A DNA stretch of 31,212 nt, taken from contig NZ_GG695973.1 of NCBI RefSeq assembly GCF_000159955.1, forward strand, positions 164,437-195,648. The letters run 5' to 3'. The notes under the pieces are model-generated. The model worked only from the letters and a program-made list of their open reading frames with translations, was not told the origin of the DNA and did no database searches. A program made the translations under genes and the position numbers. Origin of the DNA: Paenibacillus sp. oral taxon 786 str. D14. Lineage in GTDB: Bacteria; Bacillota; Bacilli; Paenibacillales; Paenibacillaceae. Positions 1 through 8,251 of the stretch are shown piece by piece. Every line of letters starts with the position of its first letter. Positions within the stretch are counted from its first letter, which is position 1.

Positions 1-458
1 TGGGCAGTCCCCCCGCTATTACGGGAGCATCCCCATACACCGGCAGCGCTGCGCAAACTCATCAAAGAACTGGGGCCGGCACAAAACGGACCTAAAAGAC
101 CTTATTTGCCCATTACCCGGATATTTCCCGTTGTAACGGACTCCATGGACTTTATTCAGCCTCACGGAGCCCATATAGCTGCTATTTATGCGAAATAAAG
201 GCCCCTCGGTCCGTTAAATTGAAAAATCCTTCAAATTGGCTTGAATAACGTCCCCTGTGTCCGTTACCATCAAGTTCCTTTCGAGGCAGCCTCATCACGC
301 ACAAAAACAGCCCCCATGCAACGGGAGTCCGTTTTCGTTCTCTGTACATTTCTACTTTAGTTCTCTCCTCTATTCTAACTCCCTATCACTATCCTACTTG
401 TTCACCACTTACAGCTCCGTTTATTATCCTTTGCCCCTAGCTTCTGCTCTTCCACCCG
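1..458. other. Non-coding left edge with dispersed repeats
   Basis: I see no convincing gene in this stretch. The open frames here lack a ribosome binding site and resemble no family. Positions 85-267 hold degenerate copies of an AACGGAC-type repeat (separate entry). Positions 268-458 are pyrimidine-rich on the plus strand with no hairpin or open frame that I can support. The leftward rhaD gene ends at 459, so this is its 3' flank, but I see no clear intrinsic terminator. Confidence 0.6.
85..267. repeat. Interspersed AACGGAC repeat, about five degenerate copies in both orientations
   Basis: Forward copies lie at about 85-109, 134-160 and, weaker, 163-190. Inverted copies lie at about 191-216 and 241-267. 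Each copy has the form (T)AACGGAC, then 6-9 variable bases that are often purine-rich, then CTTATT or CTTTATT. The inverted arms can pair with the forward arms, so the block could fold into a large imperfect stem. No open frame is conserved through it. It could be a small non-coding mobile repeat or a structured untranslated element; I do not recognise a named family. Confidence 0.55.
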
Positions 459-1313
459 TTAGCTCAAAATCCCCGGCTGCGGGGTCACGCCAAACGCGGC
501 GGCCAGGTCGCGCAGCTGAGCGTCGGTGATCTTTTGCAGCACCGGGCGGTCGCCAAGCAGCATGTAGATCTGCGCAGCCTTCTCCACTGTCTCGATCAAG
601 CCAAACGCTTCGTCGATCGTCGTACCAGTGCCAAAAATCCCGTGCTGCGGCCAAATCACGACTCGGTGCTCGCGCATCTTCTCGGCCGTCGCCCGCCCGA
701 TGTCCGGGCTGCCGGGCACCATCCACGGCACGATCCCGATACCGTCGGGGAACACCACGAGACATTCCGTGCACATTTCCCACAGCGTTTTCGTCAGCTT
801 TTTCTCGTCCAGCTCATGGACAAACGTCATCGCCAGCGCATGAGTGGCGTGGCAGTGCATGATGACCCGGTGCGCCGGGTCCACCTTCAAACGCTCGATA
901 TGGCTCATGAAATGCGCCGGCAACTCGCTAGTGGGTACCGCCCCATCCCGAAGGCCCCACAGCACCTCGACTTGGTCGCCGTCCTCAGCCACTCGCAGCA
1001 CGCCCAAGTTCGCCTCCGGATCAGAGATCACATTTTTGAAATACTTGCCCGAGCCCGTCACGATAAAATATCGTCCCGCCAGCTCCTTCACCGGAAACGT
1101 CAGCGGCAGCTTTCGACGCTCCGAAGCAGAGGCGGTTCCTATATATTTTTCTACCTCCGCCTCATGGAGCAGATAGCTGATGTTGCCTCCGTTGCGCTCA
1201 TCCCAGCCCAGCCGCCACATATGGTACGTGATTTCCGCCATCTCCCGGATAAACGGGACTTCCAATCCCGGGATCCGCCAACCTTTCTCCACTTCCGATA
1301 ACATCGTACTCAC
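459..1313 (-). CDS. rhaD: Rhamnulose-1-phosphate aldolase RhaD
   Basis: A class II, zinc-dependent aldolase that would cleave L-rhamnulose-1-phosphate to dihydroxyacetone phosphate and L-lactaldehyde in the cytoplasm. The 284 residues fit the family (E. coli RhaD is about 274). Visible motifs are NGGNIS near residue 41, VTGSGKYF near 85, PTSE with a likely catalytic Glu130, the zinc pair H153-x-H155 in IMHCHATH, and a third ligand H224 in PQHG. The start is GTG, eight bases after an AGAGG ribosome binding site; an ATG three codons inside is less well placed. It is the last gene of the leftward rhaB-rhaA-rhaD operon, 56 bp after rhaA. A second aldolase for the same substrate (RhaEW, 8252-10333) is in the window, so the two may serve different conditions. 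Confidence 0.93.
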   Translation of the reverse strand: MSTMLSEVEKGWRIPGLEVPFIREMAEITYHMWRLGWDERNGGNISYLLHEAEVEKYIGTASASERRKLPLTFPVKELAGRYFIVTGSGKYFKNVISDPEANLGVLRVAEDGDQVEVLWGLRDGAVPTSELPAHFMSHIERLKVDPAHRVIMHCHATHALAMTFVHELDEKKLTKTLWEMCTECLVVFPDGIGIVPWMVPGSPDIGRATAEKMREHRVVIWPQHGIFGTGTTIDEAFGLIETVEKAAQIYMLLGDRPVLQKITDAQLRDLAAAFGVTPQPGILS

Positions 1314-1369
1314 AGTAGGTTCCTCTCCTTACTCAAGTATATAATGCTTAAAAAATGCGGGTGCTTTCG

Positions 1370-2626
1370 TTACCGCGCCGCCAGCACCTTCGTCTCGTAG
1401 TCTTTCACGTCTGCCAGCCACGCCTCCCGCACCGGCACACCTTGCGAAGCGCAGAAGTAATCCCAAATCGCTCCGTACGGATACGATTTAAACTCTTCGA
1501 CCAACGCCAGCCGGGACGTGTAGTCGCCGTCCAGTTCCAGCCGCTTCAATGTGTCAATCGGCTCCAGCATCGCTCGCAGCAGCGCTTTTTGGGTGTTGCG
1601 CGTTCCGATGACCCAAGCCGCGATATGATTGATGCTGCCATCGAAGAAATCGAGACCGATATGTGTGCGATCCAGCAGCTCCCCGCGCACCAACTCGCGG
1701 GCGATTTCCAGCAGCTCTTCGTCCATCGTCACAACGTGATCGCTGTCCCAGCGCACCGGACGGCTGACGTGCAACAGCAGTGCGCGGCCAAACAACAGCC
1801 AGGAGGACAGCTTGTTGGAGATCGTCTCCGTCGGATGGAAATGGCCGGCGTCGAAGCAGACCGCCTTGCCCCGGGACAACGCATAGCCCATGTAAAATTC
1901 ATGCGAGCCAACGACATAACTTTCCGAGCCGATGCCAAACAGCTTGCTCTCCACCGCGTCAATGTTGTACTTTTCGTCGATCTGCTCGGCAAAAACTTCA
2001 TCAAGCGCCTCCATCAAACGGGCCCGCGGCGTAAGCCGATCCACCGGCGAATCCTTGAAGCCGTCCGGGATCCAGACGTTGGTGACGCAAGGCTGCCCAA
2101 GCGCCCGCCCAAACGATTCAGCGATTTTGCGCGACGCCTTGCAGTGGTCGATCCAAAACTTGCGAATTTCCGGGTCCGGATGGCTGAGCGTAAACCCGTC
2201 CTTGGCTTTTTCGTGCGAGAAACAGGTCGGGTTAAAATCCAGCCCCAGCCCCCGCTCCTTCGCCCAATCGACCCAACCGGCAAAATGCCTCGGCTCCAGC
2301 GCGTCCAGCTCAACCGGTTCATCCGTATCCGCGTAAATCGCGTGAAGGTTGACCTTATGTTGACCCGGAATCAAGCGAAGCGCTTGGTCCAAGTCTTGAC
2401 GCAGTTCGTCCGGCGTCCGCGCACGGCCTGGATAACTGCCGGTAACCGCCAGGCCGCCGCCCAGCTCCTGATCCTTATGAAGGAATCCCTTAACGTCATC
2501 CCCCTGCCAGCAATGCAGCGAAATTTTGATTTGAGCCAGCCGGGCCAGCGCGGCGTCGACGTCAATTCCATGGCGCTCATACAGCTTTTTCGCCTCGTTG
2601 TAGCTGGTTTGAATCGCGTTGTCCAT
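1370..2626 (-). CDS. rhaA: L-rhamnose isomerase RhaA
   Basis: Interconverts L-rhamnose and L-rhamnulose, the first step of the pathway; a cytoplasmic metal-dependent TIM-barrel enzyme. At 418 residues it matches the family length (E. coli 419). Family-typical segments are LHCWQGDD near 37, VNLHAIYAD near 92, [11 protein letters not shown] near 257-267, VRWDSDHVV near 291 and [15 protein letters not shown] near 324; the Asp and His residues in these blocks are the expected metal ligands. The ATG follows GGAGG with a 7-base spacer. It lies between rhaB (66 bp upstream) and rhaD (56 bp downstream) on the same strand, so one transcript is likely. The long open frame on the opposite strand is a shadow. 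Confidence 0.95.
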   Translation of the reverse strand: MDNAIQTSYNEAKKLYERHGIDVDAALARLAQIKISLHCWQGDDVKGFLHKDQELGGGLAVTGSYPGRARTPDELRQDLDQALRLIPGQHKVNLHAIYADTDEPVELDALEPRHFAGWVDWAKERGLGLDFNPTCFSHEKAKDGFTLSHPDPEIRKFWIDHCKASRKIAESFGRALGQPCVTNVWIPDGFKDSPVDRLTPRARLMEALDEVFAEQIDEKYNIDAVESKLFGIGSESYVVGSHEFYMGYALSRGKAVCFDAGHFHPTETISNKLSSWLLFGRALLLHVSRPVRWDSDHVVTMDEELLEIARELVRGELLDRTHIGLDFFDGSINHIAAWVIGTRNTQKALLRAMLEPIDTLKRLELDGDYTSRLALVEEFKSYPYGAIWDYFCASQGVPVREAWLADVKDYETKVLAAR

Positions 2627-2692
2627 GTTTGCTCCTCCTTTGGCATAACTAATCTATCTATCCGCCCAATACTCTAATCGTCGATCCAATCG

Positions 2693-4150
2693 TCACCGCG
2701 CCAGCAAATCCGCGAACCGTTTTTGTGCCTCTGCAATCTCACCGGCATGAGTCCCCCGAGGAACATACGTCCGAATCGGAAAAGACCGCCGAATCAGCTC
2801 ACGCCCCTCGCCGATATCGCGAATCGCGCCGCTGCTGATCATCTGCACCAACAGATTCCCCAGCGCCGTGGACTCCGTTGGCCCGGCTTCTACCGGAATG
2901 CCCGCCACGTCCGCGGTCCATTGGCACAGCAGCTCATTGTTGGCGCCGCCGCCGACGATGTGAAGCGTCTCCGGCTTTTGTCCGGTCAGCCGTTCAAGTT
3001 CCCGCAGGTAAACATCGTACGATAAGGCCAAGCTGTCAAAAATACACCTCGCCACCTCACCCGGCATATCCGGAACGGGCTGACTCGTCTCCTTGCAATA
3101 CTGCCGGATTTCTTCGGTCATCTGCGCAGGATTTAGGAAACGGTCATCGTTGCAGTTGATCAAGGAACGGAACGGCGTCACGGCCTCGGCCAGTTCCACC
3201 AATTCCGCATAGCTGTGCTGTTTTCCGTAATCCTTGCGGACCTCTTGGATCAGCCACATGCCCATGATGTTTTTCAAAAAACGGTACGTGCCGTACGCGC
3301 CCCATTCATTCGTATAATTGCGCTCCATCGCTTCCGGCGTTGCCAGCGGCGTCTGCCGCTCTCCCCCGATCAGCGACCAGGTCCCGCTGCTGAGATATGC
3401 CCACGAATCGCCGCTGGCCGGAACGCCCAGCACGGCGGAAGCCGTATCATGCGTTGCCGCCACGATCAGCTCGCATTCGGGCAGCCCATACTCCCGGACC
3501 AGCTCCAATTTGATTGACCCCAGCCGCGTCCCGGGCTCCGTCAGAGCCGGAAACTTCGACCGGGACAGCCCCAGCAGCGCGAGCAATTCCGGGTCGTAGT
3601 CGCGGGTTTGCAGATTCAACAAAGCGGTAGTTGAGGCGTTGGTCATCTCGCTGATCCGCTTCCCGGACAACAAATAATAGAGATAATCCGGCACAAGCAA
3701 GATGTGCTTGGCCTTCGCCAGCTCCTCACGATCGTGCGCATATAACTGATACAGCGTATTAAAGGCCAAGTGCTGAATCCCGGTTTTCTCATAGATCCGT
3801 GAAAACGGGATAACCGCGTGTAGCTGGGGGACCGCCTCGATCGTCCGGGCATCACGATAAGCGTACACCTCGCCGATCCGCTCTCCTTCCCCGTCCAGCA
3901 GCGCATAATCCACCGCCCACGTATCGATGCCCAGCGTGCAACGGCCGATTCCGAGTTTTTTCGCCTGTTGCAGGCCGCGGAGAATTTCCCGGTACAAATG
4001 GTCGATATCCCAATAACAATGCCCGTCACGCTCAGAAAACCCGTTATCAAACCGGTGGATTTCCTGCAGCAACAATTGTCCGTCCTGCAGGCTTCCCCTT
4101 ACCAGCCTCCCGCTGGAGGCGCCGATATCCACGGCAACGTAATCTCTCAT
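2693..4150 (-). CDS. rhaB: Rhamnulokinase RhaB
   Basis: An FGGY-family sugar kinase that would phosphorylate L-rhamnulose with ATP at O1. The N-terminus reads MRDYVAVDIGASSGR, the phosphate-1 loop of the family; IDTWAVDY lies near residue 78, ATHDTASAV near 232, SGTWSL near 255 and the adenosine-binding VGGGANNELLC near 400. Taking the ATG at 4150 gives 485 residues, close to E. coli RhaB (489). An upstream GTG at 4162 overlaps the GAGG element and so is a poorer start. It is the first gene of the rhaBAD operon, divergent from the DeoR-type regulator. The pseudogene at 13830-15411 is a paralogue from the same subfamily. Confidence 0.93.
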   Translation of the reverse strand: MRDYVAVDIGASSGRLVRGSLQDGQLLLQEIHRFDNGFSERDGHCYWDIDHLYREILRGLQQAKKLGIGRCTLGIDTWAVDYALLDGEGERIGEVYAYRDARTIEAVPQLHAVIPFSRIYEKTGIQHLAFNTLYQLYAHDREELAKAKHILLVPDYLYYLLSGKRISEMTNASTTALLNLQTRDYDPELLALLGLSRSKFPALTEPGTRLGSIKLELVREYGLPECELIVAATHDTASAVLGVPASGDSWAYLSSGTWSLIGGERQTPLATPEAMERNYTNEWGAYGTYRFLKNIMGMWLIQEVRKDYGKQHSYAELVELAEAVTPFRSLINCNDDRFLNPAQMTEEIRQYCKETSQPVPDMPGEVARCIFDSLALSYDVYLRELERLTGQKPETLHIVGGGANNELLCQWTADVAGIPVEAGPTESTALGNLLVQMISSGAIRDIGEGRELIRRSFPIRTYVPRGTHAGEIAEAQKRFADLLAR

Positions 4151-4194
4151 CGCTAAGCGCACCTCGCTCTGGAATGCTGCCTGTTCCTAATTTC

Positions 4195-4223
4195 ATCCTA
4201 TGTCTGTTTTCTTTTGAAGTCAA
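4195..4223 (-). promoter_or_regulatory. Promoter of the rhaB-rhaA-rhaD operon
   Basis: On the minus strand TTGACT (4218-4223) is followed by a 17-base spacer and TAGGAT (4195-4200), a good SigA-type match about 45 bp before the rhaB ATG. Its -35 overlaps that of the divergent regulator promoter. This is read from sequence only; no start site has been mapped. Confidence 0.6.
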
Positions 4224-4231
4224 CGAAAACA
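4205..4231. promoter_or_regulatory. Candidate RhaR operator between divergent promoters
   Basis: A perfect inverted repeat, TGTTTTC-N13-GAAAACA, is centred at 4218 and covers the -35 elements of both divergent promoters. This position would let one bound regulator shut off rhaBAD and its own gene together. The adjacent DeoR-type gene is the obvious candidate to bind it; that assignment is inference. Confidence 0.45.
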
Positions 4232-4243
4232 AAGAAATATTAT
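4214..4243 (+). promoter_or_regulatory. Promoter of the DeoR-type regulator gene
   Basis: TTGAAG (4214-4219), an 18-base spacer and TATTAT (4238-4243) on the plus strand form a fair SigA-type promoter. It would give a leader of about 160 bases before the chosen start at 4407. The promoter overlaps the rhaB promoter head to head. Confidence 0.45.
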
Positions 4244-4406
4244 GTTGTTTTTCTTTTGTTTTTGTCTATTCCGTGAAGAAACTCCATTCGCCGCACCTGC
4301 CCGCTTCCTCAAAACCGGTTGCCAAGCGCCCCTTTTTCTCGCTATGATGGGAAGGAATCAAGGCTCTCGCGTCTTGACAATAAGAACGGATCCCGAGGTG
4401 AACGCC

Positions 4407-5162
4407 ATGCTGGCGGCAGAACGCAAGCAAAAAATCATCGACCTGCTGTATCAGGACAAGCGTGTTCTGGTGTCCGAACTCAGCCGGATGTTCGAAGTAA
4501 CGGAGGAGACCATCCGCCGTGACTTGGAAAAGCTCGAGAAAGAAGGAATCGCGACCCGTTCCTACGGCGGTGCGATGCTCAACCGGCATACGAACGAAGA
4601 TTTGCCGTATACGACGCGGAACACGCTGAACGTGGAGATCAAGCGGGCTATCGCGCTGAAGGCCATCGATCTGGTGAACGACGGTGACACGCTGATGGTG
4701 GATCCCAGCTCGACTTGCTTTGAATTTTTGAAGACGCTGCATTCGAAGAACAACATCACCGTCATCACCAATTCTGTCAGCGTCCTCCACGAATTTGCCA
4801 GCGCGAACCTGAACATCATCTCCACCGGCGGTTCGCTGCGCGCCCGTTCCCTGTCGCTGGTCGGTCCCGCCGCCCAGGAAACGGTGCAGAAATACAACGT
4901 TGACACCGCGGTGATCAGCTGCAAAGGCATGACGCCGGACAAAGGCATCTCCGATTCCAATGAGCCGGAATGCGAGTTGAAGAAGCATATGCTTCGCCAT
5001 GCCGACAAAGTGATTTTGCTGGCGGACCATACGAAGTTTGACAAAAATGCCTTCATCAAGCTGGCCGATTGGGAGCAGATCGATTATTTAATCACCGACC
5101 AGCGCCCTTCGGATGCTTGGCTGGAGATGCTGCAAAGCAAGAACATCGAAGTCCTGTATTAG
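4407..5162 (+). CDS. DeoR-family transcriptional regulator of rhamnose use (RhaR-like)
   Basis: 251 residues. The N-terminus has the DeoR helix-turn-helix: RKQKIIDLL, VSELSRMFEVTEETIRRDL, then EKEG-A-RSYGGA. The rest is the DeoR sugar-phosphate sensor domain, with DGDTLMVDPSSTCFEF, ITNSVSVLHE and STGGSLRARSLSLVG. The open frame extends back to 4242, but that extension is cysteine- and phenylalanine-rich and unlike the family; the ATG at 4407 sits after GAGGTG with good spacing and starts right before the helix-turn-helix. It is divergent from rhaBAD and convergent with lutC, so it most likely represses the rha genes until a pathway phosphate ester binds. The ligand and target sites are inferred. 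A gene symbol is withheld because RhaR names unrelated proteins in other phyla. Confidence 0.85.
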   Translation: MLAAERKQKIIDLLYQDKRVLVSELSRMFEVTEETIRRDLEKLEKEGIATRSYGGAMLNRHTNEDLPYTTRNTLNVEIKRAIALKAIDLVNDGDTLMVDPSSTCFEFLKTLHSKNNITVITNSVSVLHEFASANLNIISTGGSLRARSLSLVGPAAQETVQKYNVDTAVISCKGMTPDKGISDSNEPECELKKHMLRHADKVILLADHTKFDKNAFIKLADWEQIDYLITDQRPSDAWLEMLQSKNIEVLY

Positions 5163-5183
5163 CGCACGATGTCCTCTCTCGGC

Positions 5184-5918
5184 TTAACCAACCAGCAGGG
5201 CGAACACGATGCCCGGGCCGTGCACCCCAATCGTGAGATCGTTTTCAATATCCGCTGAACGGCTGGGGCCGGAGATGAAGTGGATGCCGGCCGGCAGGGC
5301 TTCTCGCCCGGCCGCATCAAACGTCTCCAGCACCTCGCCCAGGCGGGTTTTTAGCCGCTCTACGGGGACGATGGCGAACAGCGCTGTCGGCAGCAAGCTG
5401 ACCGAGCGCCCTTTCTCCGCCGCGGACTGAACGACCAGCGAACCGGTGTAAGCGACGGCATAGTCCGCCGCCACGATGCCGAAGTCCGCCTCTGCGGCCC
5501 GAGCGATCCACGCCTCGGAACGATGCCCGTTCCACACGGACACCCGGGCCCCTTCGGCGGCAAGCGCCTCATCCAGCCCGAGCTCCGTGAGTAACGGATC
5601 GTCCTGGCGCAGGACATAACGGGCGCTAAGCTCTTGCGCTTTGGCCGTGATAAACGCCTTGGCCGCCTTAAGATCGGGAAGCCGTGCAACATGCCCCCCG
5701 GCTGCCGTAAAATTCTCCTCAAAGCGCGCAGCTCGCTCCTCCAGACTCCATTCCAGCTCGCGCCAATACGTTGGCGCTCCCTGAAACGGATGCACCGGTG
5801 CCTCCTGCTGCCGCGGCCGTTTCAGCTTCCCGGCAATCCGATTCATAAACTGCTCCTGCTTCTGCCGCGCTTCCGCTTCCTTTGTTTTCAGCCATTCGTT
5901 ATATTCGTGATCCATCAT
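5184..5918 (-). CDS. lutC: Lactate utilization protein LutC (LUD domain)
   Basis: 244 residues with a C-terminal LUD domain (YVLRQDDPLLTELGLDEAL, ADYAVAYTGSLV, SGPSRSADIENDLTIGVHGPG), typical of LutC/YkgG. LutABC together oxidise L-lactate to pyruvate; LutC lacks iron-sulfur motifs and its precise role in the complex is unsettled. The N-terminal 60 residues are charged and probably helical. The ATG follows AAGG by 8 bases and lies within the end of lutB (20-bp overlap), suggesting translational coupling. It is the last gene of the rhaEW-lutABC unit and ends 21 bp from the convergent DeoR gene; I see no strong terminator in that gap. Confidence 0.9.
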   Translation of the reverse strand: MMDHEYNEWLKTKEAEARQKQEQFMNRIAGKLKRPRQQEAPVHPFQGAPTYWRELEWSLEERAARFEENFTAAGGHVARLPDLKAAKAFITAKAQELSARYVLRQDDPLLTELGLDEALAAEGARVSVWNGHRSEAWIARAAEADFGIVAADYAVAYTGSLVVQSAAEKGRSVSLLPTALFAIVPVERLKTRLGEVLETFDAAGREALPAGIHFISGPSRSADIENDLTIGVHGPGIVFALLVG

Positions 5919-7410
5919 TGGTTTGACCTTCTTTCCCCCGCTTTTGCAGTGCCGCTTTCATCCGTTCCTGTGCTGCCTGGGCGGTCACGGTGTGGGCAAC
6001 GGAAGCCCGCAGCTCATGCTGAAGCGTATCCCAGCGCTCGCGGAACGGCTGGTTCGCCAGGCTTGGCGCAACACGATATCGGTTCCACCCCTTAAGCGGA
6101 CCGATGCGCGCCGGGATTTCCCCGTTGCGTACGACAAGCCGTTGGGCAACTCTCCCCGCCTTAAGTGCCCGATGATACCGTTTGGCGCTGGACGTCACCG
6201 CGGCGAAGCCCTTCATCCCCGCCGTCTCCAGCTTGTTGCCATAACCTTGCTCAACCTTGCGCCGCCGCAAGTAAACGAGCATGTCGTGCAACGGGATTTT
6301 GACCGGGCACGCTTCATAACAAGCGCCGCACAAGCTGGAGGCCGAAGCGATATCGTCCCATTCCGCTACGTTTTTGTTGAGCGCCGGCGTCAGCACCGCT
6401 CCGATCGGGCCGCTGTACGTTCCGCCGTAGGCATGGCCGCCGATATGGCGATAGACCGGACAAGCATTCAGGCAAGCGCCGCAGCGGATGCAGTTGAGCA
6501 GCTCTTGAAACTCCGGATCGCCCAGCTGCTCGGACCGGCCGTTGTCGAGGATGATGATATGCATCTCCTCCGGACCGTCTCCATCCGCCGCACGGCGTGG
6601 GCCGGTGATGCCGGACATGTAGACCGTCAGCTTCTGACCGGTGGCCGATCGCGGCAGCAGTGTGGCCATCACCTCAAGGTCGCTCCAGGAGGGGATGATG
6701 CGCTCCATGCCCATAAACGTGATTTGCGTTTTGGGCACGGTCGACACCATGCGGGCATTGCCTTCGTTCTCGAACAGCACGATCGATCCCGTTTCAGCGA
6801 TGGCGAAGTTACATCCGGTCATGCCAATGTCCGCGGAGAGAAACTTCTCCCGCAGCTTCCGGCGCACAAACCCGGCAAGTACACTCGTCTCCGGCGGCAG
6901 CTCTTCCCCAGCCTCGCGGGATAGCAGTTCGGCGATCTGGTAACGGTTTTTGTGAATCGCTGGGATGATGATATGCGAAGGTGCCTCCCCCGCAAGCTGA
7001 ATGATATACTCCCCCAGGTCGGTTTCAACCGCCTCGATGCCCGCTTCCTCCAGCGTCCGGTTGATGTGCAGCTCTTCGCTGACCATCGATTTCGACTTCA
7101 CGACCGAGCGGGCCGTTTTGCGGACGGCAATCTCCAAAGCGATCCGCACCGCTTCCTCCCCCGTTTCGGCAAAATGAACATGGGCTCCGTTCGCCCGGGC
7201 CTGCTCAGCAAACCGATTCAAGTAATAATCGAGATGCGCGATCGTATGCAGGCGAATTTGCCGCCCCCGTTCCCGCCATTCCTCCCAGTTGCCATGGTCC
7301 TCCGCCGCTTTGCGTTTCCCGTCCCGTAGACGCTCCGTTGTAAAGCGCACCGCTTTGCGCAAAAATTCGTTGTTGAGCGCCAGCTCTGCACGTTCCTTAA
7401 CGGTACTCAT
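5899..7410 (-). CDS. lutB: Lactate utilization iron-sulfur protein LutB
   Basis: 503 residues. An N-terminal LUD domain contains SKSMVSEELHIN near 106 and TGCNFAIAETGSI near 198. It is followed by two ferredoxin-type cysteine clusters: CIRCGACLNACPV (Cys307, 310, 313, 317) and CGACYEACPV (Cys361, 364, 368), then a C-terminal LutB tail. It is expected to carry electrons during L-lactate oxidation in the LutABC complex. The ATG overlaps the stop of lutA by 4 bp (ATGA type), so translation is coupled. Placement right after a rhamnose aldolase-dehydrogenase fusion suggests it disposes of the lactate made from rhamnose. Confidence 0.93.
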   Translation of the reverse strand: MSTVKERAELALNNEFLRKAVRFTTERLRDGKRKAAEDHGNWEEWRERGRQIRLHTIAHLDYYLNRFAEQARANGAHVHFAETGEEAVRIALEIAVRKTARSVVKSKSMVSEELHINRTLEEAGIEAVETDLGEYIIQLAGEAPSHIIIPAIHKNRYQIAELLSREAGEELPPETSVLAGFVRRKLREKFLSADIGMTGCNFAIAETGSIVLFENEGNARMVSTVPKTQITFMGMERIIPSWSDLEVMATLLPRSATGQKLTVYMSGITGPRRAADGDGPEEMHIIILDNGRSEQLGDPEFQELLNCIRCGACLNACPVYRHIGGHAYGGTYSGPIGAVLTPALNKNVAEWDDIASASSLCGACYEACPVKIPLHDMLVYLRRRKVEQGYGNKLETAGMKGFAAVTSSAKRYHRALKAGRVAQRLVVRNGEIPARIGPLKGWNRYRVAPSLANQPFRERWDTLQHELRASVAHTVTAQAAQERMKAALQKRGKEGQTNDGSRI

Positions 7411-8186
7411 GCCCCGCTCACCCCCTCGTACAGCAGCTCGGCCAGGTGCATGACCCGTACCGGCTGGCGGCGGTAACGCAAATGACCGGCGATGTTCATC
7501 AGGCAGGCCATATCCAGACCGGTCAGCACCTCGGCGGACGTTTCAAGCACGTGATCCGCCTTTTCCGCTACCATCGCTCCGGAAATATCCGCCATCTTCA
7601 CCGCAAACGTTCCGCCGAACCCGCAGCAATCCTCCGCAAACGGGAGCGGGACGAGCTCCAGGCCCTTGACGTTTTGCAGCAGCGCCATCGGCTCCTCTTT
7701 GATGCCAAGCAGCCGGCTGCCGTGACAGGACGGATGATACGTGACCTTATGCGGAAACGCCGCCCCAAGATCGGTAACGCCCAGCACCTGGACGAGGAAC
7801 TGGGTAAATTCATACGACTTCGCTTTCAGTTCCTCAGCCATCGCCAGCCGCACCGGGTCGTGCTCGAACAACTTCGGGTAATGATGGATCATCCCGATAC
7901 ACGAGCCGGAAGGTCCAATCACAAAATCGCTGTCCGCAAAAGCCTCCAGCAGCGTAGCCGCCGACCGCCGCGCTTCATCCCAATACCCGCTGTTAAACGC
8001 CGGCTGGCCGCAGCAAGTCTGACCTTGTGGGAATTCCAACCGGACCCCCACCCGGGCCAACAAACGGGCCATTGCTTCCGCAATACGCGGGTACACCGCA
8101 TCGCCGATGCAGGTGGCGAACATCGATACTTTGATGTCCGTCTTAGCCGCTGCCGTTATCGTGTCCGCTTGATTCCTCCGCTCCAT
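7407..8186 (-). CDS. lutA: Lactate utilization protein LutA (CCG-domain iron-sulfur protein)
   Basis: 259 residues with two cysteine-rich CCG domains: FATCIGDAVYPR followed by QTCCGQPAFNSG in the first half, and YHPSCHGSR followed by EDCCGFGGTF in the second. These bind the non-cubane cluster found in LutA/GlpC/HdrB-type proteins. It works with LutB and LutC to oxidise L-lactate to pyruvate. The open frame begins at 8201, but the ATG at 8186 follows GGGAGG by 7 bases and is the better start. Even so, about 20 residues precede the usual KVS-F-TC beginning of the family. Confidence 0.92.
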   Translation of the reverse strand: MERRNQADTITAAAKTDIKVSMFATCIGDAVYPRIAEAMARLLARVGVRLEFPQGQTCCGQPAFNSGYWDEARRSAATLLEAFADSDFVIGPSGSCIGMIHHYPKLFEHDPVRLAMAEELKAKSYEFTQFLVQVLGVTDLGAAFPHKVTYHPSCHGSRLLGIKEEPMALLQNVKGLELVPLPFAEDCCGFGGTFAVKMADISGAMVAEKADHVLETSAEVLTGLDMACLMNIAGHLRYRRQPVRVMHLAELLYEGVSGA

Positions 8187-8251
8187 CCTCGCACCTCCCA
8201 TGGTTTGATCTCCAACTCAGAAGCGAATCTTCACTCGCAAAGATTTCTGCC

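Noticed and set aside
257..529. 90-codon plus-strand frame near the left edge
   Set aside because: Serine- and leucine-rich, no ribosome binding site, and it runs into the antisense of rhaD.
1355..2677. Long plus-strand open frame of 440 codons
   Set aside because: It lies opposite rhaA, which has clear family motifs and a good ribosome binding site. The plus-strand product is arginine- and glutamine-rich and has no recognisable domain: a shadow frame of GC-rich coding DNA.
4242..4406. N-terminal extension of the DeoR-type regulator
   Set aside because: The extra 55 residues are unlike the family and overlap the predicted -10 of the gene; the ATG at 4407 has a proper ribosome binding site.
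5923..6924. Plus-strand frame of 333 codons
   Set aside because: Antisense to lutB, which has intact cysteine clusters; no motif or ribosome binding site on the plus strand.
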